This document shows, in pieces, positions 34,641 to 46,400 of a DNA stretch of 64,000 nucleotides. The DNA is from Acanthaster planci (lineage: Eukaryota; Echinodermata; Asteroidea; Valvatida; Acanthasteridae), in the NCBI RefSeq assembly GCF_001949145.1, contig NW_019091381.1, positions 2,409,471 to 2,473,470 on the forward strand, written 5' to 3'. The first letter of the stretch is position 1. Every line of letters begins with the position of its first letter. The position numbers and the translations under genes were made by a program. The notes beneath the pieces were generated by a model, which saw nothing but the letters and a program-made list of their open reading frames with translations, had not been told where the DNA came from and searched no databases.

Positions 34641-36660
34641 GTGAAGCTTTAGGGCTTGAAATTATACCAACCCAGGCACAATCCTGGTAAACTGAGAAAA
34701 ACTCAATGATTTATGTATATCAAACGGAGGAACTAGGACATGATCCATGTAATGTAAGCCCCATATAGGGAGGACTAAAAGTGTGAAAAGTCCATAAGAT
34801 TCACAAATACTACTGAGCAAGAAAGATAAAAAGAATTATTCCTCGCAAGGTTATTTTCTTGTCACAGATCTGGCTGCCCCAAAATTATTTCTTCCGATTC
34901 TCCAACCAATGATTGATTGAAAAATGCGAAAGGGGTTTTCTATAATACCTATAGGTAGCCTTGATGTTCGGCTCCAACATGTTTGTGACATAGTTGACTT
35001 CACTTTTTTATTTGCATTAAGAAGCAACTGTTGAAGTTGCATTATAAAATTTATCCAACCGGCAAAGTCTATAGCCATTGGTGGAAAATGCACTGAAATT
35101 TAAATATTTTATTTGCAAACTTATTTCCTGCGAATGGAATACCTTAACGGTTAAGCAATTCAGTTTATTTTCTTTAAACTTTAACGTTAATATTGCTATC
35201 ATTGTAAAAAAAATTAATGTGTACTTTAGCAAGCAAAACAATACAGTATAAAAGCTATTTTGCTTGCTCATTCATGCTTAAAAAGGTATTCCTTCGATGT
35301 TATTTGATAAACCATGTCAATTTTTGGTATAAAACAGAGGACTAACAGTTCACAGAACCAATTTCACCTTTAACTCGTGCGTGAACTAATGAGCACGACA
35401 CGAGCAAATTTTAAAGAACTTTCTCCGCGTGCCTTTAAATATTCACATTGTCATACAAGTGCACTGTGTGCAAGAATTACTAATATAATCAACTAACTAT
35501 TTATCGGTGATTGTCCATTTTTTTTAATCAAAATCAACAAATTTTGGCAGTTGATTTATGTCATTCTAGAGACAGGCTAGTGAATGAAACTCAAAAAGGC
35601 AAGGCCCTCAAAATTTATTTTCTTGATCTGACATCACAATTTCACGTCAGAGTGTTATGCCCTTTTCCATACGGAAATTAAGGAGAGTTCATTGATTATG
35701 CTGTTTGACCTGTACTGTATAAACAAATAATATCCATGTTTGCAAAAGTATTTTATACCATTTTGTATTGTGTTTGTGTCATCTTTATGTTGAACAAATA
35801 TGTGCAGTATGGACTGTGTCCGAATGACCATAAAATATACATTGATATACCATCAGAAACTCTCATTCCAAATCTGAAAAGAGTGCCAAAACTAACTCAG
35901 ACCTGTCCTTTGTTTAAAACATCAGCAGTCATTCAGTAACAGAATAAAAGTATTATTGTTTTGGTAGTGACACCCACCATAGGTCACCAGCCACTCCTAC
36001 GCTAAAAACAAAAGCAACAAACAAAAAAAAAATAAAAGAGGGAGGAAAGAATCATTCATTTTGGCTGCTTCTATGACTAATTAGGAAGCGAAGCCCGCGT
36101 GATAATGTTACAGCTTTAACCGAAAGGCGGTTACGTCAATAGAGGGCGCTGTGAGAGGCCATAAAATGCAATGTTAGGTTTCTCTTGTGAAGCGCGGTTT
36201 GGTGTTGTAATAGAGCTTCATTTTTAGTGTCAGCCATATTTCAAGTTCACTCATTTTCATATGGTTTATAACTGAAAAAAAGGAGAGCAGATCCCGTTTG
36301 TTCACTACCTACGGTTTTGTTATTCCTGAAATTGCTGACCACGTTAAACTTTTTTTTGGTGGGCCTATCAATCAAATTCAGTCACAAAACTCAGGAAGGG
36401 AACTTGAAATTTTAACACGTTCCAACTTCCAATAAGAAAATTGGTTCAAAACGTATTAGATAATCTGTTTTATTCCTGCCAAAATCTCGTCCCCAACTTA
36501 GCCAACTGGAAGAATATTTTATTCTAAGAGACCCCACATTCATGTGCAACGCCCTGTGCTAAGTGTTCACGTTTTATTGTCACACAACAGCTCAACGCGG
36601 CTGTTATGATAATACGCGTTGGAGCCATTATGTACAATGTCATGAATAGAGGATGCAGGG
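34641..36660. other. Intergenic region upstream of NR6A1
   Basis: This AT-rich stretch has no recognisable gene on either strand. It contains one AGAGGGCGCT motif near 36141. Short open frames here (for example 35736-35939) show no family features. Confidence 0.5.
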
Positions 36661-37357
36661 ACATCGCGTTGCTGTTAGGTGTTACGTAACGCGCTTCGAT
36701 CGTCGCATTTCAATTCAAGGTGGCGGTCGTTTGGCCGGTCCACTCCGTTCCTGAGGGGCTCGCACGGCACAAAAATGTTTCATTCCTGTCAAAACGGGTG
36801 GTCTGGGGGATCGGGGGACGATTCAGGGGTGCTGTGACCGATCTGGGAGAGGTAGTGTGGGTCGTAACGGTGGAGATCTCAACCAAAAAGGCGCAAAAAG
36901 GGAACGAATTCCAGCTGATTATTGCCAGCAAGTGGGCCCCTCATGGGCGTCAAACCACCCCGCCTTGACCATTGGACGATGGCCGGGCTCCGCAATAACC
37001 TTGGAGTCGGACATGCAGTCAGAAATGCCGGGCAAGGGGCATTCAAAGCGGCCCGAGAGGGGATGTAAATCCATCTAAAGAGCTGAACTGGCCGTTGTGA
37101 ACGTTGTGGCGATAGTAACGACAACAGCCGGTCCAAGAATTATTATGCAGGATTACGCAACTCGTCTGCCTGGGCTGTCTGCTTCCAAACTAATTAACCA
37201 TAGATTCGGACCTAAGTCCAAGTCCAGCTAACTGCACTGTATACAGTTGCGTGTTGGGAAAGCGAATGCGTAGGATCACGGCTGCCGCAACCTTGTCGTT
37301 GAACAACCCAGTTCCATCGCGCTCTCTCTGTTCGCTTGGTATAATCCACCGGCAACC
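36661..37357 (+). promoter_or_regulatory. Putative NR6A1 promoter / 5' UTR region
   Basis: The 700 bases before the proposed NR6A1 start codon are GC-richer than the preceding 2 kb and contain several CpG clusters. A perfect palindrome GTTACGTAAC lies at 36681-36690, the consensus for PAR bZIP and E4BP4-type factors. An AAGGTGGCGG block follows near 36717. No TATA box is apparent near a definable start site. The boundaries are my estimate. Confidence 0.35.
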
Positions 37358-37445
37358 ATGTTATCGTCGTACCGGTGGGGACCCTACTCCATCCCGGGGC
37401 CTCCCCCGACCCAAGCATCGGCAGATCATCCCTCAGCCGAGCAAG
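37358..37445 (+). other. NR6A1: Proposed first coding exon of NR6A1 (29 codons)
   Basis: ATG in a CAACC context opens [19 protein letters not shown] and nine further residues, ending at a strong donor CAAG|GTAAGT in phase 1. The DNA-binding-domain exon at 49045 requires exactly phase 1 and would complete a Gly codon. Proline-rich short N-termini are normal for NR6A. The exon is too short to stand out as a long frame. An additional exon in the 11.6-kb intron cannot be excluded. Confidence 0.65.
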
Positions 37446-40400
37446 GTAAGTCCTTGTCCTCTCACATCCAAGCAGAGATCCGTGTTCCTCGTTCCTCTAC
37501 GGTCCATCTGGTACCACCTTTGGTGTATGCGTGAAGAAAATGAATTGAAAGATTTACGGTATTGGTGCACGCCTGTTGGCGCTAGCGGGGAAGGGGCACC
37601 CGTTACCATTATCATTAGGGGCCCTACACCGTTGCTTGGTATAATCTTCGGGAAAATATGCTGCCGTTCATTGTTGTTCGTAGGGGGGTAAGGGTCCTGT
37701 GTTTTTGTTTTCGTGAGTACATACCGTAACATGCAAATGAGTTTATGCACGGCTGATCAGTCAACTTGGAGGAGAGGTCTGTGATCATGTTAATGTTTGG
37801 CTATCCATGGCCATAGTTAGGCCAGCCTGTGGGTTAATAATGGCATGATTTTTTTAACACAAAGCAAGACGTGAACCTTATGTCTTACCGCCTCGCACAT
37901 GGCTGTGCTATGGACGAAATTAAGACACCCGTCATGCCCATTGACCATTAAAACGACAAACACAAACAATGATAAGACCAAACTAGACAAAGGTGAAAAT
38001 ATGAGGAAGTTTATTTATTCGCACGACAGAAAAAAAAATCGATTTCCTCTGCCTTCAAAGTAGTATGCTTATCGCATATTCATGAGCGGGTTACTCTATG
38101 GGGGGGGTGAAAGATTCTCTGCATAGTAAATGAACTTGAATGGGGAAGCAATTTGGCTTGTGGTTGCTTGCACTTCTCTGTTCCCGATTACGTCGGAGTG
38201 TTTGCTATGCAGATAAGCTTAAGATAACGGTCCACCGTTTCACAGACCTGGCTCCGGTGAGCTTGGGCAGGGAGTCGACTTAATCCGGTTCGAACCATCT
38301 TTCCTTTGTTACGGTCATGAGGGACAATGGCGGCGAAGCCGCGAAAATCACCAACGTAAGCCATGGACTGTGAAAGGAAGAAGAGAGGGCGAGATTCCAG
38401 TGAGTCCTCCTTAACAGAAAATTATAGTCTGGTATTATACAGCTAAGCCGGTATGCATGATGATCGAAGGGTAGGCTCTTGCATAATCTGAAGTGTTCTG
38501 AATGGCCTATATTTAACCCTGACCCCCTAGGGTGTATGTAAAATCATATTGAAATTGGAGGATTTGGGACTGTGAGGGTTAACCATGGAGGAAGGAATTT
38601 AACGTAGCCCTTTTCAAACTTCACACTACATAAACTGTGGTCTTAAAATCAACACTTTTTGATGTTATCAGATGATCACACCATAGGGTGTTACTTTAAC
38701 ACCGCTGGTGTTACTTTGAACACCTGTGTTACAATACACTGGAGGGTGTGAAAGGTAACACCAGGTAACACAATTCTTAGCTTTCAGATTCATCTCAAAG
38801 CCTACCATTCTTTCAAGGAAGTGGCCAGCTCAGGACACAAGTCCAGAACAAAAACCTCTGATATTCTGTGCGGGCTTTGTCTTTCATATGAATGTCCTTA
38901 AAAATACTGGTCCAAAATTAATTACGAAAACGTTATTTTTCGGAACCGGAAATCTGAGTTGCACTTGCAAACCTGGTGTATCAACATCTTTTAGTATTAC
39001 TACCTATCGATTCTGAAGTATCGTTTTACAAATACGTCCTCACTTTTTTGTCTAAACAAGAAATGTCATATAGAGCAGAACTTCAAATCAGAAATGGATA
39101 TGTAATATTCTTTGCACAGATTACCTTCCTTTGAAATGAACTTGTTGTCTTTGGCACGGATGACTATAAGTTGCATAATGCGAATCCTTCCTCATGTTAC
39201 AATCATATCATTATTGCTCTTTGCATGTAAGGTGTTTTCAACGAGAAATGCCACAGGGGTCCCAATCGTTCAGGTTCGGGGCTCTCAGATAACTAAAATG
39301 TTGCGCCTAGCGAAGTTGCACATATCCCAACTCGAATAAAAGCAAAACATTTTTTGAAGTTTATAGCCCTATTTGTATTATGGAATCAAAATACCTTTTG
39401 CATTTTGTAAAGAAAAAAGACGAAGTGAATTGAAGACGGGTTAAAAAGAATGCTGCTGGTTGCAGGCGAGAGCTTGCCAGTAGAAGGAAATATCAATGAA
39501 ATAAACGTGATCTTAATTCATGTGACGCAACATGCCAGTTTTCAAATTTGGCAACGCCGAGTATAAGCCAACCAGGAAACGAACGAGTGCTATGCTAGAT
39601 TTGTGAGAAAACAATGGACTTCGAAATCCTACACTGCTGAGTTGTGTCAATGGAGGCACGCCTACGCTGTGTGCATTGGCCTAATTCACTGGGATGTTTT
39701 CGTGGGAAATGAATCTGTTTCATAAATTGTAAGCTTTGGGGCAGACTATTTCGTAATAGGCGTGCGTTTCAAGTCTTCCTTTCAATTTGTTTTCGACATT
39801 TGGCATGAAACACATAGACGTTTTAATCGTAAATGTGAAATTATACAAAATTTCATGTTACTTCCTTCATTTCTTTATACACTCTTGTTCGCAACTTGGA
39901 AAGTTAACCTCGTTTCCAATTCAATATGGCCGCCTTAAAGAAATAAAGTCGAGTTGCCCTTGTCACGGTCATTGTGCTTCATGATTCACGGGCCAGGTAT
40001 TCAAAATTTGGGGCCCACTCATCCCTCTCAGCACGCTGGCCGACCGCATCAACTGTATCGCTCATTCAAGTGCACGCTGAGAGGGCCCCATCCACACCGG
40101 ATTAGTCACCCCAGTTTTTACGAGGAATCCTTGGTCGAATTTTTGCAGGGTGGTATTGTACTGGGTTACGTAACAACGTGCGGTTTGATCGCAAAAATGA
40201 TGTTGTTGAATGCTTATTTTGCACGAAACGACCGGCGCCACGGCTCGACGGCCGCCATTGTATACATGAGGGCCGTCGCTCCAATTTGGTTACAGGGAAT
40301 CGAAGATATTGGTTCTGCCTTGTGTTTCTTTCCGGATTTCGCAGCAAAATGTTCAAGTTGTCGTTTGAGTAAAAGGACGGATTTGTTTGAAGAAATTGCT

Positions 40401-43400
40401 GCCCCTATTTTATAACTTTTGAGACGAACCAAACTAGGCGCCATCACTTTTGATCAATTATTCTATTAATTTCAGTGCTTGTCAAAAGCACCCTTGACTT
40501 CTACCATTGAGTTGTGAAAAGGAAGTTCAGAGACATGCCCAAACTCTTTTTACCAATGAAACGCTTAACGACAAAAGAATAACTTAGTAAACTTTGTAGA
40601 TGAGATTTCTCCTCTTTTGTTCAGAAATGAAGCCATTACAATAATAAATAAAATGTTTTGAAGGTGGTCGTTTTTCGGGAAATATCCAAAGTTGTCCTCT
40701 AGGGAATCATTGTTTGGAAATGAGAGCAACTTCTGCAATAAATTATGCTGAACTGACCAACCTTTTTCTCCGCTTTTTTATCTTTAAAAAAAGCACAGAC
40801 ATTACACAGCTTGCAATCAGATTCAAATTATAAATCTGTGTGCTGGTACATTGCTTGGCAACATGTTGGTGAGGATGGGCGCTGGTTATGGGGAAAATCA
40901 GGCTTTTGTCTTGAGTCGTCCCATGGCGAGTTGACGTCAGCGGTGAAAACAACTTCGTGCCGACCAGAAAATAAGCTGCCGCCAGATTGGCTTAAATTAT
41001 CTCCGTGCTCTCTCGCGGTAAAACAAGTCTCTGATGAGAAAGACCGAGAACTGCCTGGCAAGGTTGACAAACCCTTGAAGTCGCGTCACAAGGGTGCAGT
41101 ATGCTCGAATGTCTTTCCAGTGCTCATGTTGGCATGGCAACTGATCCCTCGATACTCATAATCAAAATACAAAGAAATGAGAGGGAGTGAGAGCTGATAT
41201 TGTTTGGCACCTCCACAGATTTTGTCTCAGATGTACTCTTGTTCTTGTTAAATCTTGATTTGTATCCATTTCCTTTATATATAGTCTAATTGACGTCTGT
41301 TGTTGCGCTCTTGCCGATTTTCCTCTATACTTCATGCATTATGTGCCAGGCAGTTGACGCCAGTGTAGGAAGTTTGACGATCAAAGGGACTCTTTCTCTC
41401 CAAGTTAACAGACTGACCAGCCTGCGGTTTTACTCAAAGTTATCAACGCAGCATGTAATTAATATTTAATAGTGTTCCTCCTGGAAATTAAAAGTCAGCG
41501 GCAAGGGATAAGTTGGGTTAGTTGTTTCATTACTGAATGATACTTGGTTCTCAAATGAGTTGAGCTCCGAAACATGAATGATTCACCCAACAGCATGGAC
41601 CCGAGCAATGCAACTGTAAGACCGCGTGGGTTCCTTGAACTGCCGCGTCGCATGCCACAAGCCAAGCCCTTGTTAGTGGGTTCATTGTTACCCAGCAAGT
41701 TTGCCCCAACAGAGCGCCGGGGTGCAGGATCGAAGTAAACAACTCGTGGAAGAAAGAGGAAGATCGCATCCTTTGTGTGCCTACTCTTTATATAGATTGA
41801 GCTGTCTCCGGCGCTCTTTCACGGGCTCAAGGAAGTCACAAAGAACCTCTCGCGGGAGACAAAAAGAACTCCATCACACACTCGATCTCGAACCCCAGCG
41901 GTTTTAATCCCCCCAGTATGATTTACCGAAGTACTACTGCAGTTTAGCCTTGAGGTTGGAAATAGCTATCTAACTACATCACGGTAAAATATGCAGTGTC
42001 AAATGTACGTTGTACGCTTGCTTGGACCAATGACCCGGTTGTAGATTGCTTTTCTATTGTTGAAAATTTATACGGAAAAAAACATCTCTGGGATGTATAT
42101 CCGAGACGGCCTGTACTTTCTGATCGAATCGTCGACTTGGATGTTTCAGTTTGATCATGTAGTATTAACCACACAACGAACCATATGGTCAGAAATTGCC
42201 AATTCCCAGCAAAGCTACAATAACAAAGATATGAGGGTTGGATAATCAGATAAATGCGCGTCGAAAAACGCAATTTGGGCGTCGCTTTTGACATCCTATC
42301 GGAGGAACTTTCCGGTTAGGATTTAACCATCGAATGCCAGGATCTGCATCCTTTTTCGCCAGTTTTTTTTTTTTTAACGAAGCCGCTGACATCTTGCCTT
42401 CTAGACCACTGAGGCTAGACACAGGAAATCGGCTTCCACGCCGTCGCCGGTGCTCCTTAAATGCATCCGAATCAAGCCCCCCCCCCGGCCGCTTTGTCTT
42501 ATTGGGCGCGATCAGCCGTTGAGCTGGGAAGGTGTGTTTCTCATCAAGGGCAGCATCTCCCTAAGACCTGGCCCAAGCGTTGCGCTTGATGCGCCATCCA
42601 GACAGATGTTACGCAATTGTGCCAAGTCATCCCCACCCACCGCCCACCTCAAAATCGTCTGCGGTTTCATCAAGTCTGGATGAGTTGTTTTTGTGTCTCG
42701 CCCGAAGGTGATTCTTAGAATATACGAAGGACTCTAAACAGCTAAACAAAATATCAACTGAATACAAAAGACTGCTTCATCACTCTAGGGCAATTCCAAG
42801 AAAAGATGTAAAATATTAGAGTTTGGCGGACTTTCCGCGCATTCTTCGTTTGGCAACCGCCTATATCTGTTCTCCAGCGCACCTTTGACGTGTCGGTTGT
42901 GTTGCAACGTTTGCATACCAATATTTCACAAAAACGGTATGCATCGGTGCGACGAAACGTCACATTTTTATCACATGTCGAAGTCACATTTTTCGGGCTC
43001 GGTATTATGACACAAGTGCTATTAAACATCTTATCAAACAAATGATCGATCCAAATATCACGGAACAGAAGCAGAAGAAAAGATAAGGAATCGAACCAGA
43101 ATTTAGAGATTGTTGCGAGTGGGATTTGTCTTAGACTAAGTCCAATTTGTCCAAGAACATCTCAGGCGTCTCGAGTCTAAGAAACTGTTGTGTGGAAGTC
43201 AATTAAGTGCATTTTTTACATTGATATTGTCGCCTGTGCTGATCGGAAGACATGCTCCTCGTTTTGCACCTTCCTTAAAACATTAATGGATTGGAAGTGT
43301 TATGGATGTTCGATCGACGGGCCTGTGCATGAATATGTCCAAATCATTTACGAGTGTGAAAATGTCATTGTTATAGAGGAGATGCGCTTAGTTACTCGAC

Positions 43401-46400
43401 TGCCAAGTTCCATTAATTGTCAAAATAGAATCGTTTTACATGTATTTTAAAAAATCAGTTCAGAACAGAACTTCGTGTTGCATTTTAGCTTGCAACCTTT
43501 TCTTTTTCTTACCAAGTATCCGATATCGTTCGTTCGGGTGCTGCGGGCAACCTCGTGAAATGAAGTGACAAATGATACCTGATGAAAGTGCCTTTCAACC
43601 TGGAAATTCTCTCTTTTTATTGACAAAGCGGTCACTTCTGCTTTAAGATGGAGCAAGACCCGAAGTCTAATGTCGATATCGTGTATCTGCCAATATCGCG
43701 GAACGTGTTAACGGTTATTGTCCTCGGTTTTTGTTGCGCATAGTCAGTCTTCTCCCAATACCATGCCCGATAAAGGGGCGAACAACTGTGGTCCGACCAA
43801 GGCGGATGTGCTACCAAATTTCTAGCCATTTTGAAAACAGCCAAACAATATTTCGTGACAAAAAATAAATCATCAGATGAGCTGTGGAGACATGCGTCTC
43901 GTTTTGTGAGACAACGCACGAAGGAAGAGATGGCTCCGTCATTCTGTTGGGGGGATCTATAAGAAAACGGATCATGTTTCAAACATGTTTGACTGAGTGA
44001 AAGCTTGTAAAATGCTATTATACCGTCCTTGAACGCCATCTGGGCAATAGCGTTGGATCTTCACGCGTTCGAAAAGTGAGTCCGCCATATGCCGCCATGG
44101 AGCCGAGTGATCGTGGCCGTCTCACGCTTCGTTCGCGACTCGGAAAACTGGCAAGATTTTACCCCCCAAAACCCCCCAATACTGATAAGAAAAGGGCAGA
44201 ATTATGTACTATGTTTCCATTTCTTCAATTTAAATGGGGCCTAGTGGACCCATAATTTAGAGCCGCCAAACTAAAGGATCCTGGAATTTTTTGTCGAGTC
44301 TGGTTTTGGAGCAGGAAGGGAGAAGTTCTTATTGTTGCTGCCGTGCATTCTTGAGAGATTCAGCGTCGGCGTGAATGTAGGTGGCCTTGGCAAGGACTTA
44401 GGCAATTTGGGCGGTGAAACGACCGCAGGATTTTTGTTGTCTGAATGGCCGGCACCGTGTAGACAGTCACTGCACCGTTTATTTGAGATACGATTGGACC
44501 CAGATTGTCACTGCTGAATTCCTGACGTCTTCCTTGTCATCTTGTCATTGTCATTTCGTCATTAAGACAGGTTTATGGTTTGGACTACGATCGAGAGAGA
44601 TAATATAATTAGAAATTTTCATGGGATGTTTTTTAATGGGATATGAGATGATAAATCTGACGAGTTTCCATAACAGCTTTTGTCTGCCGTGTTTTGCTCC
44701 CTCACTGGCACTGAGACATTTATGAAAGGGTGCGCCCCGTTAGACTGTCATAAATGAGTTGGAAGTTGTTTTGAGGTACATTCCATTATTGTGAGTCCCT
44801 GTCTGAAGTTGAAGTGGTCCTGGATATGTCATTTGTACTTTGCAGCAACGCACTGCGTGGATTGTTCTCTCAGCAAAAAGCGAAATGCGTGCACGTTCCG
44901 GAAACCAAGGGGCGTTATAAAATAACAAACCATTTTACGTTTTCCCCTCCGTTTATCACGAGCATTGAGCACGCTAACCCCCAAAAATGTAGGCCCCACG
45001 TTTGTCTGGTACACTCTTCAATTTGAAGTTCAATTTTCATCTACCTTCTGGTTCTATGGAAACACATTACCACCACAAACATAATTTTGTTTCACGTTGG
45101 CCTATGGTTTAACGTAAGGGTTGTGCGTGTTAGTTTTTATTCGATAGTACTGTACGTGTGCAGTACATGAACCAAAGTAGAACTATCACATACGTGTTAT
45201 CCGGACGCACGTGAAACTTTTCGCGAAGAATATTTTGTATTTTTTTATTACTGGCCTGACAAAAGGGATCAGAGCCGCTGACAAAGCCGTCGTTTGGGAG
45301 AACCGTGTCTGTCATGTTGTTTGTCTTTCTGTTGAATGCGAGCTGTGCGTCTTGCCCTCCTGCTATTTGCTCGATTGCTCGACATTGGGTCCAGACAATT
45401 CGCGAAACCCCAAGAAACGAAATCTTCTGCTCCAATCTTGAAAAAGTAACCTTTGACCCTCTTGGACAGAGAATAATGTCTTGGGATCTATTGTGGACGA
45501 GGGAGATGTGATCCGACCTGTGACCAACCTGATGAGTCGAAGACGCGGGGGGAGAGATAGACGGGGCGAGCCATTGACCATAGCTTCGTCGGTTGACTCT
45601 GAATTGAAGCTAGCCATTGTCCAGAAAGAAGAACCAATTGAATGCGGAGATAGCGGGAGGTTGGGGGAGACTGTAATTTATCAAAAGCGAAGGTCACTGT
45701 GGCTAATATCATTCAAATGAGCGTAGCTGGGGGTAAGCCGGAGGCCCAAGAAAAATTCTGGGGGGTGAAGAGTTGAATCCGCGGCCCTTGCCCAAAACTT
45801 AAACCCCAAAACAGGCCTACGAGGACTGAAACATACTACGGCCCGGGTGCTTTGTAGAGGACCAGACTATAGAGTGAAAACTCACTGCTTACAAAGTCAT
45901 GTGATCATCATAGTAGTCCAAATGCATCTAAATCCAGGAGTGCGCACGCACATGGGGTACAGGCACGCGCACACTGATTTCTTGCAGAACAATAATGGTT
46001 GACATGCAGGCTCCCTTTTATGTACATGTACTGTACATGTACGTAGTTGTCGTGATGGAGAAGTACGGACCCAAAGTAGTGAAAACGCAACAGGTTCAAC
46101 TTAAATAGTCTTTTTTCAAGAGGTCATTATTTTCATACTCGGTAGATGTACATGTACTTCGAAAGGGAACTAACCATTGTGCGTGATTCAGTTGTGTGGA
46201 AGACCTTGTGGCGTGTAATTTGGCACAAACTCTTCCGGTTTTGATGGCCACCAATTTATAAGCTACACGCAGTGCTGTGACAATCAGACTGTCCATTTGT
46301 AATAATGGCCGAAATGAATTGGCAGGTCGACAGATGGATAAGTTCATCCAGAAATGTACCGGCTTGTAGGAAGGAAAGACGGAATATAGGAAAGCCCGAG

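Noticed and set aside
38280-38300. GGTTCGAACC as a possible tRNA or SINE B box
   Set aside because: No A box at the right distance and no cloverleaf. It is probably a chance palindrome.
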